A stretch of DNA of 64,000 bases, from positions 1,612,001-1,676,000 of the forward strand of contig JAGKQI010000093.1 in assembly GCA_018806915.1 (NCBI GenBank), written 5' to 3'. The DNA is from Phytophthora colocasiae (Eukaryota > Oomycota > Peronosporomycetes > Peronosporales > Peronosporaceae). The notes under the pieces are model-generated. The model saw only the letters and a program-made list of their open reading frames with translations, was not told the origin of the DNA and made no database searches. The translations under genes were made by a program, and so were the position numbers. Of this stretch, positions 21,908-38,755 are shown piece after piece (position 1 is the stretch's first letter; each line of letters starts with the position of its first letter).

Positions 21908-24384
21908 TTAGTGCGTGAAGGTTCCACCCGTAGCATGCGTATACGAGATCATTTGAGCAAGCTCCTCCACTGGTATGATCTCCGCCTCCCTTCCTGTAAA
22001 CTCGATTCTCCACACATATCTACCCTTTCGATTCGACCAAGAGGCAATGGTACCTTGTACATTTTGAATGTCACCATCCGTCGAAAACTCTTTGACGACG
22101 GTCCAATTCAGAAATCGCGATGGCGACTTAGTCAATGTAGCAACGAGATTGTCGACAGCGTAGAACGTAGTAGGTAAAGCGTTACTGTTGGGTGTTCTAT
22201 CCAGAGCCTGCAACTTGCGGGGTCGTCACTGGTGGGCGACGAGCATTCAGAGAGCTCTGCATGCGATCAAGAGGGTAATCGTCTAAAAGTGTTAGGCATG
22301 CGACGACATGGGGAGCAAATCCACCCAGTGCTGTACCACATCTTGCAATCACACTGGTATTTCTGCCGAACAGCTTCAATCTACAGCATCATTTTCGAGT
22401 TAGAATAGATGAGAACTAAAATAAAAATTCAATTACCTCAGTCAAATCCCAGGAGTGTTGGTTGACATCGTGAATAATTTCTGCATGCGGAGCGACTTGA
22501 ACACGATGTAGTGACAAGTAATTCACATCAACGTTTTCCACAATATCGTCTCGTTTAAGGCGACCAGACAGTGATTTCAGGAAAATTCGTGCTCGGTTTG
22601 CGTCGATAGGCAGTGCTTGCAAAGATTCCCCATCCTCTGGAACGAGAAATTTAGTCGTATTGAATAGGAATCCGATCAACCGCGTTCTGTTGCTCCTGGG
22701 AGCAAAGATCTTTCTGTTGTTGCCGGCCACGACTAGTAAACGAGCTTTTTGGATAACATCCGCCTCGATTGGTCCTGCTGTCACCAGTGATGCAGAGACA
22801 TTTGTCTTCCACTTCCTGTTCGCATGCATAACAATGCTCTCTAGAGACTGATTAAATACTGTTGAAGTAGCAGCTCTGAGAAGCGGGATGGCGCACTTTT
22901 TCATGCTCTTATGGTGCGCCTCGATTGCGTTTTGATTTGGGATGATGCCTGCTTGTCCACTGGCACTTATGAACCAGCCATCCCAGGTGCTATCGAGATA
23001 TTGATCTTCGAACCATTTTGTGAATCTTTCTTCTCCCAACGCTTTCCAATTCGATGTGATAAGGTCCGCTAGCGCAATGAATTGCTTCCGAGTTCGAGCT
23101 AAGTGTAGATAATTGAGCTGGGGTTTGATAACATTCTCATATATCGACGGGTCGTGAAGTAACTTCTTTTTCTCTCGAATTTTGCGCATTAAATGGGGCC
23201 AACAGTTCAACAACACAATTTCTGGCCAGACTGCAGAAAACGCATTCGCAATTGGGTTCGAGTGGTCAAGCGATCCGAAAGCAGCGGTCAGAGTCAAACC
23301 GAAAAACTCTTGAGCTTTGCGTTGAACGCATTCAAATAACTTAGTGTAGACTGGTCCAGTCTCTGATCGAACGAAAAAATAAACCCACGGGGTAAAAGTG
23401 TGTCTGTAGCCACGGCTACCATGACTGACAGTGCAAGTTCCCAAGTCTATGAGCGTCCAACCCCCTGCGTGGATTTTGTATGTTCCGTCTACGACAGCCA
23501 GAACGCCAGTGTTAGCTTGGCCTCGTATTGCGGCTGCAACGTTGCGGAACAATCTGCGGGAAGTTATCACAACACCTAGTGATTCATCTTCGTCTCCAAG
23601 TGCACCAGTACAAAAAGACTCCAGTACAATCAATTCGCACTGAAATTCGGTCGACTTCGCTGCGAAGTCTACACCGTCAGAAATTGCTTCGTATGTGTCC
23701 AAGTGACCGAAGAATGCCTCTCTGTCGGCACACTTTTTCTGGGCAGCCCACTCCATTACTGCACCAAAAGTATCCACCGGATTTCCTGTGCACACAGGAA
23801 CGGAAATTGTTAGATTTCAAAAGCATAAACCCCCTCCCTGTTACCTTACTATTTGCTTTGCGTATCAGCACCTGCTTTCGGTTCTTGAGCTGGATAGATG
23901 TCGGCAGTTTAGCAAGACGGTCTGGTTGATCTTGATATTTAAACGTGAGTCTGGTCAAAACGGCCTCGGGCCCCAAACCTGAGAGCAGATTATCTACCTC
24001 AGGTTTTATGGACCTATGTATGCCATGATGGATAACCATCTCAGGAATGATATCTTGTCGATCATGAGTGCCCGTAGTATCAAGCACATACTCTCCTGTA
24101 CGCTCGCGTGTACGTCGCATTACACTGGAGCAATTTGGATGGCTTTTGCACTTGAAATACGTCCTCTTTGTATGCGTACCGTTGGAGTTGTAGTGAAAAG
24201 CGTAGCGAGATCCGCTGTGTTCCTCCATTCGAGCATTACAAGCCTCCTTGGTGGCAAAACTACCAACAAGTTCATACCGGTTTCGCCCCTGGATTGTACG
24301 TGTGGTATGAGCGTTTTGAGATTCAATTCCTTGCTCATCTTCAGAGGTGTCCGATTCTACGTCGTACTCTGAGCTGTCTGCCAT
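21908..24384 (-). pseudogene. MULE transposase with N-terminal zinc finger and broken SWIM domain
   Basis: Exons on the minus strand are 24384-23850, 23785-22437 and 22380-21908, with GT-AG introns of 64 bp (donor GTAAGG) and 56 bp (donor GTAATT). Exons 1 and 2 join in frame into about 628 codons. The N-terminal part resembles a WRKY/FLYWCH-type finger (YFKCKSHPNC ... TTGTHD). The transposase core has LAVVDGTYKI (first Asp), FGSLDHSNPIANAFSAVWPE (second Asp) and the MULE CxxH signature CWPH. Exon 3 begins with a SWIM-type finger (YQCDC ... GWICS). One extra C in a four-C run (22310-22313) shifts the frame just before its last His, and a second shift lies near 22205. The tail to 21908 remains open. 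Confidence 0.82.
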
Positions 24385-24457
24385 GCTTCACAGATTCAGG
24401 CTTGTGTACTTCACGTTGGGTTTAGTAGTGGGCCGCTCTAATGTGCTTGTATTCACG

Positions 24458-24579
24458 GAGAAGATCGTTTTGTAACTTCTCTTTTTCTGTTTTGTAACTT
24501 CTTGTCTAAATCCACAATGAGAAGATCGTTTTGTAACTTCTCTTTTTCTGTTTTGAAACTTCTCGTCTAAATCCACAAA
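24458..24579. repeat. 61-bp tandem duplication upstream of the MULE transposase
   Basis: Two head-to-tail 61-bp units (24458-24518 and 24519-24579), each starting GAGAAGATCG and ending in AAATCCACAA, with about two or more mismatches. Each unit contains two TTTTGTAACTTCT-like half-repeats. It lies between the transposase ATG and the right terminal repeat. Confidence 0.85.
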
Positions 24580-24681
24580 TCCTTAAGTTCGCATAGCTGC
24601 TTGCGAACCATCCGATTTGCTTGAAAAGTCACCATGAAACAGGGTTGCTTGGTAAAAAACCTTTTTTTGCTTGGAAAAAAT

Positions 24682-27101
<2,420 letters not shown>

Positions 27102-27443
27102 TAATAGTTGATCAATGAATCGATAGTTTTGAGGTTGTATGAACAGATATGTCTATGTTTGCTTTTGTGATGCTGTGCTCTCATTACTCGTCGGAGGTTC
27201 GAGGTTGTTAGCATTGTGTACTGTTGGTGGTTTCTATAGTATATGTGGTTCTACTTCGGCATCTCTCATCAAGTAACGGATAGATCGAGCACCAAACATA
27301 CGTACGCCAGGTCAGACTTTTTACATCTTCCGGTTAGGACTTTAAACAATCTTGTTTAAACGCAAGCGGCACCTACCTAACATACCGCAGTCACTGCAGG
27401 GAAGGCTTTGGCTTTGCCTATCCGATAAGGAATGATATTTCCA

Positions 27444-27464
27444 TTGGCAAGGAGTCCTTGCCAA
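27444..27464 (+). repeat. 9-bp-arm hairpin upstream of GAPDH copy 4
   Basis: TTGGCAAGG, AGT loop, CCTTGCCAA: a perfect inverted repeat about 190 bp before the ATG at 27653. The same hairpin occurs before copy 6 (30688-30708). In the copy-5 unit the right arm is deleted. Role unknown. Confidence 0.85.
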
Positions 27465-27649
27465 AGACTCTATGTAGCTATCTTCAGCAAGACCCCACCA
27501 TACTTTTTACGAACCACGCGTTTATGCATCCAACGGAAGGTTTTTTACGTCAACGAGGTTTTATCAGCTTCAACATCAAAGGCCGCACACAATCCAATTC
27601 GCCGGCTATCAAGCAGAACTCCCAGACCAACACTCTCTTTTGCCTCTAA

Positions 27650-28672
<1,023 letters not shown>

Positions 28673-29266
28673 GTGTAGAATGTTTTTTGCCGATGTTTTG
28701 TTCGGTTCTCGATGCTGTTGACTTTCTGATAATAGTTGATCAATGAATCGATAGTTTTGAGGTTGTATGAACAGATATGTCTATGTTTGCTTTTGTGATG
28801 CTGTGCTCTCATTACTCGTCGGAGGTTCGAGGTTGTTAGCATTGTGTACTGTTGGTGGTTTCTATAGTATATGTGGTTCTACTTCGGCATCTCTCATCAA
28901 GTAACGGATAGATCGAGCACCAAACATACGTACGCCAGGTCAGACTTTTTACATCTTCCGGTTAGGACTTTAAACAATCTTGTTTAAACGCAAGCGGCAC
29001 CTACCTAACATACCGCAGTCACTGCAGGAAGGCTTTGGCTTTGCCTATCCGATAAGGAATGATATTTCCATTGGCAAGGAGTCCCTCTATGTAGCTATCT
29101 TCAGCAAGACCCCACCATACTTTTTACGAACCACGCGTTTATGCATCCAACGGAAGGTTTTTTACGTCAACGAGGTTTTATCAGCTTCAACATCAAAGGC
29201 CGCACACAATCCAATTCGCCGGCTATCAAGCAGAACTCCCAGACCAACACTCTCTTTTGCCTCTAA

Positions 29267-30289
<1,023 letters not shown>

Positions 30290-30893
30290 GTGTAGAATGT
30301 TTTTTGCCGATGTTTTGTTCGGTTCTCGATGCTGTTGACTTTCTGATAATAGTTGATCAATGAATCGATAGTTTTGAGGTTGTATGAACAGATATGTCTA
30401 TGTTTGCTTTTGTGATGCTGTGCTCTCATTACTCGTCGGAGGTTCGAGGTTGTTAGCATTGTGTACTGTTGGTGGTTTCTATAGTATATGTGGTTCTACT
30501 TCGGCATCTCTCATCAAGTAACGGATAGATCGAGCACCAAACATACGTACGCCAGGTCAGACTTTTTACATCTTCCGGTTAGGACTTTAAACAATCTTGT
30601 TTAAACGCAAGCGGCACCTACCTAACATACCGCAGTCACTGCAGGAAGGCTTTGGCTTTGCCTATCCGATAAGGAATGATATTTCCATTGGCAAGGAGTC
30701 CTTGCCAAAGACTCTATGTAGCTATCTTCAGCAAGACCCCACCATACTTTTTACGAACCACGCGTTTATGCATCCAACGGAAGGTTTTTTACGTCAACGA
30801 GGTTTTATCAGCTTCAACATCAAAGGCCGCACACAATCCAATTCGCCGGCTATCAAGCAGAACTCCCAGACCAACACTCTCTTTTGCCTCTAA

Positions 30894-31916
<1,023 letters not shown>

Positions 31917-32391
31917 AAGTCGTTTCCCCGACAAAGTTGCACGGATTGTGGTATTCGACTGAATACCTTATCTTGAGTGGTTCTTTGGCTTGTGGTGTTG
32001 CAAGCGAGTTGGTGCACTATGAAAATGTTTGCGGGAGATATTTCCCCGCCTAGCGTCTAAAGAGATGACCGCTGTTATTTCTCATAGACGAGAGTTTAAA
32101 TAAAAAAGAGAAGTGTCTTCACTTTCTGTAAATCCTGTCCGAAAACGTTGATTGACACCACTGATCGTTCTCGAAGGTGTTGTGACCCGTGTTTACGCTA
32201 AACTAATTCGTTCTCAACGCAAAGGAGATTCATTGGCTGTTTCTTCTCCACGGTCACCAGCATCCTCGTCCCCGTATAATTTCTGTACCCATTTGGCGCC
32301 AACAGATTATTTCAGTTGTGTCATGGCGGGAATATTTTTTTTTACATAAAGTGATCTTCAGTGAAGTGACATTCACTCTCGTTTCCACTCG
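31917..32391. other. Intergenic between GAPDH copy 6 and the LRR gene
   Basis: 475 bp with no gene seen. An AATAAA near 32100 could end copy 6 transcripts. The last part (TGACATTCACTCTCG, about 32367) resembles an initiator for the LRR gene. Confidence 0.5.
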
Positions 32392-34076
32392 ATGAAGCGC
32401 AAGACTCGCCCCGACGCTTCTCCCAGCGCTTCTTCCCGTCGCCGCCGCGTCGTTTCTCCCGATCCCGCGCTCCACCAGGACAATGATGAAGCTGCACATG
32501 CTCCTGCGCCAGCCGTTGACGTCCCGCGAAGTCCTGGACGCGCTGTAGTCTCTAGAGAGCGCGCAATTTACTTCGCCACTGGAGAAGAAGCTCCAGCTCC
32601 TGCAGAAGAGCCGGAGTCGTGGCCAGGCTACTTTGCGACGGCCCGAGAACTCAGTGACAACCGCCAGGCGGCCCAAGCGGCTCGTAAGCAGCGCCAACAG
32701 CCGAAAGAAGACGAAGAAGAAGCTCCCAAGGTTCAATGGACGCCTAAAAGAGCTGCACGTTCGTCCGTTTTGACGGCTGACAATGTGGTACAAAGACTGA
32801 GAGATCTAGCGCTGCAGACGCTGGCTGAACACGTGGAACAGCTACCTACACTCGAATATATTGACTCGACTGCGCGTCATCAAGTGGCTAGAGCTGTGGT
32901 CAAGCTCCGACGGCTTAAACCGGAGGTTCTGCCGCTGTTTATCTTCCCTGGAGTAACGGAAATTGACATCCCAGACTGCTCCAATATCGACGAGGATACG
33001 TTGATACGAGCTTTAAAGGAATGTGCAGCTCATGGACTGGACCTGACAGTGTTGAGACTGGGACTTTGTGGACGCTGTGTCTCGGACAGTGTCATTGAGG
33101 AGCTTGGAGACTCATTGAAAGCTGTGGAACAGCTGCAAGTGCAAGGCTGTTATCGACTCTCAGACGCTGGATGTGAAGCTTTGGTGCGACGCTGTGCTCC
33201 ATCCCTGGATTCATTCGAGATCTCGTGCAATCAACGGATCACAAAGAAATCTATTGATTACTTTTGCGAGTTGCAGAATTTGCACTCCTTGACATTATCG
33301 GAGTGCCCGCAGATTGACGATTCTTGCTTGGAGTCGCTGAAATCGATGAAGAATGTGCGTAAATTGCAGTTGAACCAAATGGAGCGGCTCACAGATGACT
33401 TCATCGTCTCGTTGGCACAAAGTTTGCCAGATCTGGAAGAATTCTCGATTGCACGATGCTCGCAACTGACTAACACTGCCGTAAAGGGGATATTGGAGGC
33501 TTGCCGTGGTTTGAAGGTATTGGATGTGTCGGATCTGCATCTGATCACGGATGACTGCTTTGAGCTTGTTCGAGAGCACGGACACCCACTCCGTTGTGTG
33601 TCAATGCGCTGCTGCTCGGGGTTAACCGATGTAGCACTTCAACACATTGCCTTTGGGGCAAAGTCATATCTCGAAACGCTTGAGATGTCCAGTGTGTCGG
33701 TAAGTTCGTACACAAACGCTTACGGTTGATGCCCTTCTGAATATTTTTTCTGTTGAATTTTAGCACGCTACGGACGCAGCTGTGATGGCTCTACTCGAGC
33801 AGTGTGCGACGAGTCTGAAAAAGCTTGATATTTCATTCAACCGCAACATCTCTGAGGATGCGCTGGGCGTTTTGGCCGATGGAACGGAAAATCTCCGGTC
33901 TCTGGTTCTGTGGGGATGTACTCAGGTTTGTTGATCACTTACATGGAATATTGCGGCTATTTTATGAATTTGCAAATGCTGTACAGGTCACAGCTCGCTT
34001 TCTGACCTGCCATTCCAAGGACGACCTCATTGTTTCTGGGCACCCTCTTCTGACGGGGCTATCAATTCGCTACTAA
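32392..34076 (+). CDS. F-box-type leucine-rich-repeat protein (AMN1/FBXL-like)
   Basis: Three exons, 32392-33699, 33764-33925 and 33987-34076, joined by phase-0 GT-AG introns of 64 and 61 bp. They give 519 aa. The first ~150 residues are basic and acidic low-complexity sequence with a KRKTR start, suggesting nuclear import. From about residue 190 there are cysteine-containing LRRs of the FBXL/AMN1 type: GCYRLSDAGCEALVRRC, NQRITKKSIDYFCELQNLHSLTLSECPQIDD, ARCSQLTNTAVKGILEACRGLKVLDVSDLHLITDDC, FNRNISEDALGVLADGTENLRSLVLWGCTQVT. A convincing F-box is not visible. This resembles DNA-repair/ubiquitin-ligase LRR proteins of the Rad7 class as well; the exact family is uncertain. Confidence 0.82.
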
Positions 34077-34483
34077 CACTCATTTTTAACACATTCTTTT
34101 TTAAACTTCTTTTTCATTCGCACTCTCAATGGCACAACCAGGGAAGCGGCACTGCAATATCTTTGTCATCATTTGAGCCTGGGACGAGAGACAAGAACGT
34201 TTTGAAACAGAATAGGTGGCTGACTTAAGATCAAATGACGAGACGGAAAGGCTTGCAGTTGGGAAGCCTCTTCCCAGATTTCGATGCTGAATCAAAGCAC
34301 GTCTGTGTACAACAGCATTGGGACAAGTTGACGGTCGTGCTTGCTTGCCTGCTTGACGGCTTCACTCGTTCCTTTTCTATTTTGCGGCATGCTAAGCCTG
34401 GTCTCAGATTCGGTACTTGACATGTACCAACCGTTGAGTGGTGAGCTCCTCGAGATTTCTGCACAAGTGAATTTACTCTCAAG
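34077..34483. other. Intergenic between LRR and Myb genes
   Basis: About 400 bp with no gene recognised. The short open frames on both strands (for example 34235-34420 plus) lack domain features. Expected to contain the Myb gene promoter. Confidence 0.5.
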
Positions 34484-36158
34484 ATGATGGAGCTTCGCAA
34501 ATCCCCGAGCCAGCACAAGAAAGACTCGCGAAAGTGAGTGATGGCCTGTGAACTGAAAAAAATGTCAGTCAGTTGACTAATCTTGTCCCGCAGGTCAAAC
34601 GACAGCGACAGTGAAGGACCGAAATGGACTCAAGATGAGGTACTTGGAAATTGGTCTTGCTAACTGAAGGATATCTTCTGACCATGTTTGTCTTTGAACC
34701 GGAAGGATTCCTTGCTTCGCAAGGGGATTTGCAAGTTTGGGGGCAGGAAGTGGAAACTCATTTCAGAGCACATTGGGAGTCGATCTCCTGCCGAGTGCAG
34801 CAAGCGCTGGAACAACCTTCAGAATATTGACAGCGTAACCAAGCGGCCATGGTCTGAGGAAGAAGACTTGCGCGTGTTGGAACTGGTGGAAAAATATGGG
34901 GCGAACAAGTGGGCAGTGATTGCTTCGTATTTGAAAAATCGAAATGGCAAGCAGTGCCGGGAACGGTGAGTTCGTTGTGTGCGCTGCATTTTTTGTGATA
35001 GAGTGCATTGGTCTAACGGTGGTGAATAGATGGCATAACCAATTGAATCCATCAATCAAGAAAACGTCATGGACAAAGGAGGAGGACGCTATCATCATCG
35101 CAATGCAGGCGCGTTTTGGGAACAAGTGGGCCAAGATCACCTCCCAGTTGCCTGGAAGAACTGATAATGCGGTGAAGAACCACTGGAACTCGTCGCTGAA
35201 ACTGGCAGCGAAGCGTGTTCGTGATGATGGAGGCAAGTCGAAAAAGGTGAAGACATCCCGCTCTAAAATGAAGCGAAATGGACGCTCTGTATCATCGTGT
35301 GTTACGTTTCAGACTGGTACTGATGACGAAGATGCGATAGTTTCAGCTCCTGGTCATGCTGGTGAAGACATTGTTCCGGTCGCAACTTCTGCCTGCGTTG
35401 ACGAAGATACAGACATTATTGCCGCGTACACCAGCCCAATCGAGATCCCACTTGCTGAATCTGCAGCACCGCTGGGGGCTTTCGAAGAAGACGGGATGTG
35501 CTCCTCTCCAGACTCTGTGTCGTGCGTGAATAATCTCGACTTGTACACATACGCGCAATCGTATCAAGATAGCTTGTTTCGAGCACAAGCTGTGCTTGAT
35601 AGCATCTTGGATCCAATGGGTATGGGAAGCACGAGACCTGTTGACACTGCTCTAATGCCCTTTAACCACGCCATCCAGTCTCAGCAACGCATGGAATCCC
35701 GCGACGACATGTACTGCCAGACCAACTATGAGCTGCCATCTCTAGTCGACCCCACATCGCCGGCACATCCTCCGTTCGGACTAGATGAGCTGCTGTACGA
35801 CTCATTGCACGATGTCTACGATAGTGGCGCACTACAAGTGAATACCACTAGTTTCGAAGCATCCGGCCTGGTGCTGAGTGCGCCGTTGGGTGAAGTTGCT
35901 CGAGTGTACCAGCGATCGACACTCATCACGGAATGGGGCACCTGTGTCGCGTACTCGTCTCCGTCGACTGACCCTATCTTCGTGCCTGTAGCTTCACCAA
36001 ACCTGTCTCCGATTAACCAAGTCGACGATCAGCTCCAGCCCAAGGAAGAATTTACGTTTGGAACCATGAGACGCGAGATCCAGTCTCAGGAGTTTGAATT
36101 CGCGCAGATAGCGCAGAACTGTTCTGGATGGCCGTCTCTGGTCGACCTGGCACTGTAA
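34484..36158 (+). CDS. Three-repeat (R1R2R3) Myb transcription factor
   Basis: Four exons, 34484-34533, 34594-34639, 34706-34965 and 35030-36158. The GT-AG introns are 60-66 bp and the frame is kept throughout (494 aa). Three Myb repeats occupy about residues 28-178. R1 is [20 protein letters not shown] ... RWNNLQN. R2 is [20 protein letters not shown] ... WHNQLNP. R3 is [20 protein letters not shown] ... [10 protein letters not shown] basic segment ([15 protein letters not shown]) follows, and an acidic, Ser/Pro-rich C-terminus is a likely regulatory or activation region. The repeat sequence ([11 protein letters not shown]) is that of animal-type c-Myb and plant 3R-Myb proteins, often cell-cycle regulators; target genes are unknown. 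The first exon is tiny and inferred from the splice signal, so the N-terminus is the least certain part. Confidence 0.87.
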
Positions 36159-36346
36159 GCTGATCTCCTCTGTCTTCATTTTTTTTTCATATGTGTTAGG
36201 GGTATCGTGAAATTGCTAGTGACGTTGACTTGACTTGTGTTGCTTGTAGTTGAAAGTCATTCAAAGTGTTTGCTTCTACAGGTACTAGCTACGGTTATTT
36301 ACACTTTGAAACGACGCTACCAGTCCCTTGTGGTAGTTGTGGCGTT

Positions 36347-38575
36347 ATGACAGCATCAGGCGACGCCCCCAGCTCCGGTACAAGTCGAAGTGAAGTTCAC
36401 AGCAGCTTGGACAAGGCTGGTGAGCCCTCAGTGTCGGTAATTGACCATGGAACCGGCCATGCTGGGCATGACGAGTACGATGAGGAGCTGGAGAACGATG
36501 AGGATGACCAGAAAGAGAAGATCTGCATACGGCCCGAACCATTAACGCAGCAGCATGCAGGCCCTCTTGATGTTGAAGCTGGATTGCAGCTCATCGAACT
36601 CTGTCGTGAAGGGAATTTGAGTGCTGTCACGCAGCGCGTTCGGTCAGGTGCTCCAGCAGGATTTATCACTAAAAGTGGGTGGACATCGGTGGCGGCAGCA
36701 GCTTATAGCGGTTCCAATGACGTTCTCCTGTATCTGCTCGAAATTGGCGCCGATGGTATGTACGAAGCCTCAGCACCGAGTCGAAAGTATCAATTGTCGA
36801 ATGGAAATGGCAATTTCACGAAAGAGGCAAACGTTAACACACCGCTGCACTGGGCGTGCTACAAGGGCCATGCGGACACTGTAGCAATTTTGCTAGCGGC
36901 AGGGTATAGTCCCGAAGCTGCAGATACAACAGGCAACCGATGCCTTCACTTGGCATGTTCTGGGGGACATCATGAAGTAGTCGAACAGCTTCTTGCTCAC
37001 TCTGCAGCAGTGGAGCCGAGGAACAAGTATGGCAATCGACCACTGGATTTGGCTACAGAACCAGGTTGTCGGCGTTTATTGACGCGATTCCAGACGCAAA
37101 CTGCATGTGAGTGGTGCAAAGAGACTTTCAGTCGTCTGCGTCGTCCGAGCCTCTGTCAGCACTGCAACAACGTCTTTTGTGACACGAAGCCTTGCTCGTC
37201 CACGTCCACAGCTTCACTCCGGCCTCAATCTCCAGCAGCAGAAGCAAATGGAAGCAATAATGAGCTTAATGATTTCTCGACGATGGTCGCTCAAGCGCGT
37301 AGTATGCGGTACTGTCAAGAATGTGCCACTGAAATGGGGAAGGCTGAACAGGACTTGCGCAACGTACTGGAAAGCAAGCTTGAACTGATTCATCGGACGC
37401 TGGCAGTGCTGGATCCGAGCATCGGCAATCGTCCAAGTACAACATCTATCAAAGCATTGAACGAAGATGGAGTAGGTCTCGAGGGTTCTGGTGACATTGA
37501 AGGCGGAACAAGCAGCCAAACTCTTTTGAATGAAGGCGAAGCTGCACCAACGGAACCTGTTGAAGCTGAAATTGCAGACCAAGGCGAATCGCAGCAAAAC
37601 GGCGAAAATTCTGCTCTTACGACACGGAATGGCGTTCAACCTTCACTATCAAATGATGTTTCAACTCCATTCATCAATGTCGATGAATTTGACGATCAAA
37701 AGTCTTCCAGATCGGCACAGACTACAAGACGCCGACCTCTGCCAAACACGGAGATCATCCTGAGCGCCCTCACACTCACTCAAACTGACGCGGAAGCGCT
37801 CTACACTGCGCTAGAGGCCGCACAACTCAAAGCTGCCGACGTTGAACTACTTCGCACTTCGAGACAGACCTACCGACAGCTCGTAGCGCATGTGGCTCTA
37901 CAAGAAGAGGTCAAGTCGCTGCTCGCAGTTCGTCCCATCGGCATCCGCTCGCTACTGGAACCTCTGAAACGTGCCTTACAACATGCAACCCGAGAATTAG
38001 TTCACCCGATCATGCTGTCGGTGGCGCTCCAGATTATTCAAAGTGCTGAAGCAGAATGTACACTTTTCGGTTGTCACGCACTGTGCGAGAAGATCGAGCG
38101 AGGTTCCCGTCGCCATGCCAAGGATATCGCTCGACTCGAAGCTAGTCTTGTTGAAGCCCAGCTACGTAGAGTCAGTGACAAGTTGCTAACTGCTGCTGGA
38201 GCTCTGCGTGATCGATTGAACGCTGAAGTTCGTCTGGAAGCGTGTTTGGTGCCTTTCAAGGCCCCAACTCCAGCCGAAGGAGGTCCAATAACTCAACCAG
38301 TGTCAGGCAGTGGCGGGTACGTCTTCCATGATGGTAAAACCTTTGACACTTTGCTGCAAGCCCTTGAATACCGTTCGCAACTGGTCTCCACTGCTGTCGA
38401 CGTTGGCACAACGGTGGAAGGAGTATCCTCTGTACTGCTGGATGAAGCTACTACACTGCTGAAACAGGTCAAGAAGGAAGTTCGTGATGAAACCAAAGCA
38501 GAAGAAGAACGTCGTAAAGCTGAAGAGGAAGCTGCACTCAAAGCTGCGAAGAAAAGTAAGAAGAAAAAAGCTTAA
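36347..38575 (+). CDS. Ankyrin-repeat protein with degenerate FYVE-like finger
   Basis: 742 aa from the ATG at 36347; an in-frame GTG at 36266 lies beyond a possible splice acceptor and is not preferred. A His/acidic N-terminus is followed by ankyrin repeats at roughly residues 78-250 (SGWTSVAAAAYSGSNDVLLYLLEIGAD, NTPLHWACYKGHADTVAILLAAG, NRCLHLACSGGHHEVVEQLLAHSA, YGNRPLDLATEPG). A cysteine cluster follows (CEWCKETFSRLRRPSLCQHCNNVFC ... YCQEC). It has FYVE-like spacing but lacks the WxxD and RHHCR lipid-binding signatures. The C-terminal half is helical and ends in a lysine-rich coiled coil (AEEERRKAEEEAALKAAKKSKKKKA). Function unknown; probably a scaffold. Confidence 0.83.
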   Translation: MTASGDAPSSGTSRSEVHSSLDKAGEPSVSVIDHGTGHAGHDEYDEELENDEDDQKEKICIRPEPLTQQHAGPLDVEAGLQLIELCREGNLSAVTQRVRSGAPAGFITKSGWTSVAAAAYSGSNDVLLYLLEIGADGMYEASAPSRKYQLSNGNGNFTKEANVNTPLHWACYKGHADTVAILLAAGYSPEAADTTGNRCLHLACSGGHHEVVEQLLAHSAAVEPRNKYGNRPLDLATEPGCRRLLTRFQTQTACEWCKETFSRLRRPSLCQHCNNVFCDTKPCSSTSTASLRPQSPAAEANGSNNELNDFSTMVAQARSMRYCQECATEMGKAEQDLRNVLESKLELIHRTLAVLDPSIGNRPSTTSIKALNEDGVGLEGSGDIEGGTSSQTLLNEGEAAPTEPVEAEIADQGESQQNGENSALTTRNGVQPSLSNDVSTPFINVDEFDDQKSSRSAQTTRRRPLPNTEIILSALTLTQTDAEALYTALEAAQLKAADVELLRTSRQTYRQLVAHVALQEEVKSLLAVRPIGIRSLLEPLKRALQHATRELVHPIMLSVALQIIQSAEAECTLFGCHALCEKIERGSRRHAKDIARLEASLVEAQLRRVSDKLLTAAGALRDRLNAEVRLEACLVPFKAPTPAEGGPITQPVSGSGGYVFHDGKTFDTLLQALEYRSQLVSTAVDVGTTVEGVSSVLLDEATTLLKQVKKEVRDETKAEEERRKAEEEAALKAAKKSKKKKA

Positions 38576-38755
38576 AACAGAACTCACAATGGCAACAACA
38601 ACAAGTTTAATTGTCATTTGAGATGTCGGTTCTCCGTCGAGGATAAAAACTCTGGAAGCCTCGGTTCAACTTGTCCACTTGAGCTCCGAAGTGTGTATTA
38701 ACTTGCGAAATAAACTGCGAAGTAGTAGCTTGCTGGCCGATCCTTTCAGACCAAC

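Larger units (their letters stand above)
21773..24681 (-). mobile_element. Decayed MULE (Mutator-like) DNA transposon
   Basis: About 2.9 kb containing a MULE-type transposase gene. Candidate diverged terminal inverted repeats lie at 21773-21836 and 24616-24681. Reverse-complementing the right one shows three AAGCAA motifs at the same spacings (about 21 and 28 bp) as on the left, where the first copy reads GAGCAA; T-runs and a GGTGxxTTTTCAAGCAAA block also match. Exact ends and a target duplication (expected 8-11 bp) were not resolved. Inserted between GAPDH copies 2 and 3. The transposase has at least two frame breaks, so it is inactive. Confidence 0.6.
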
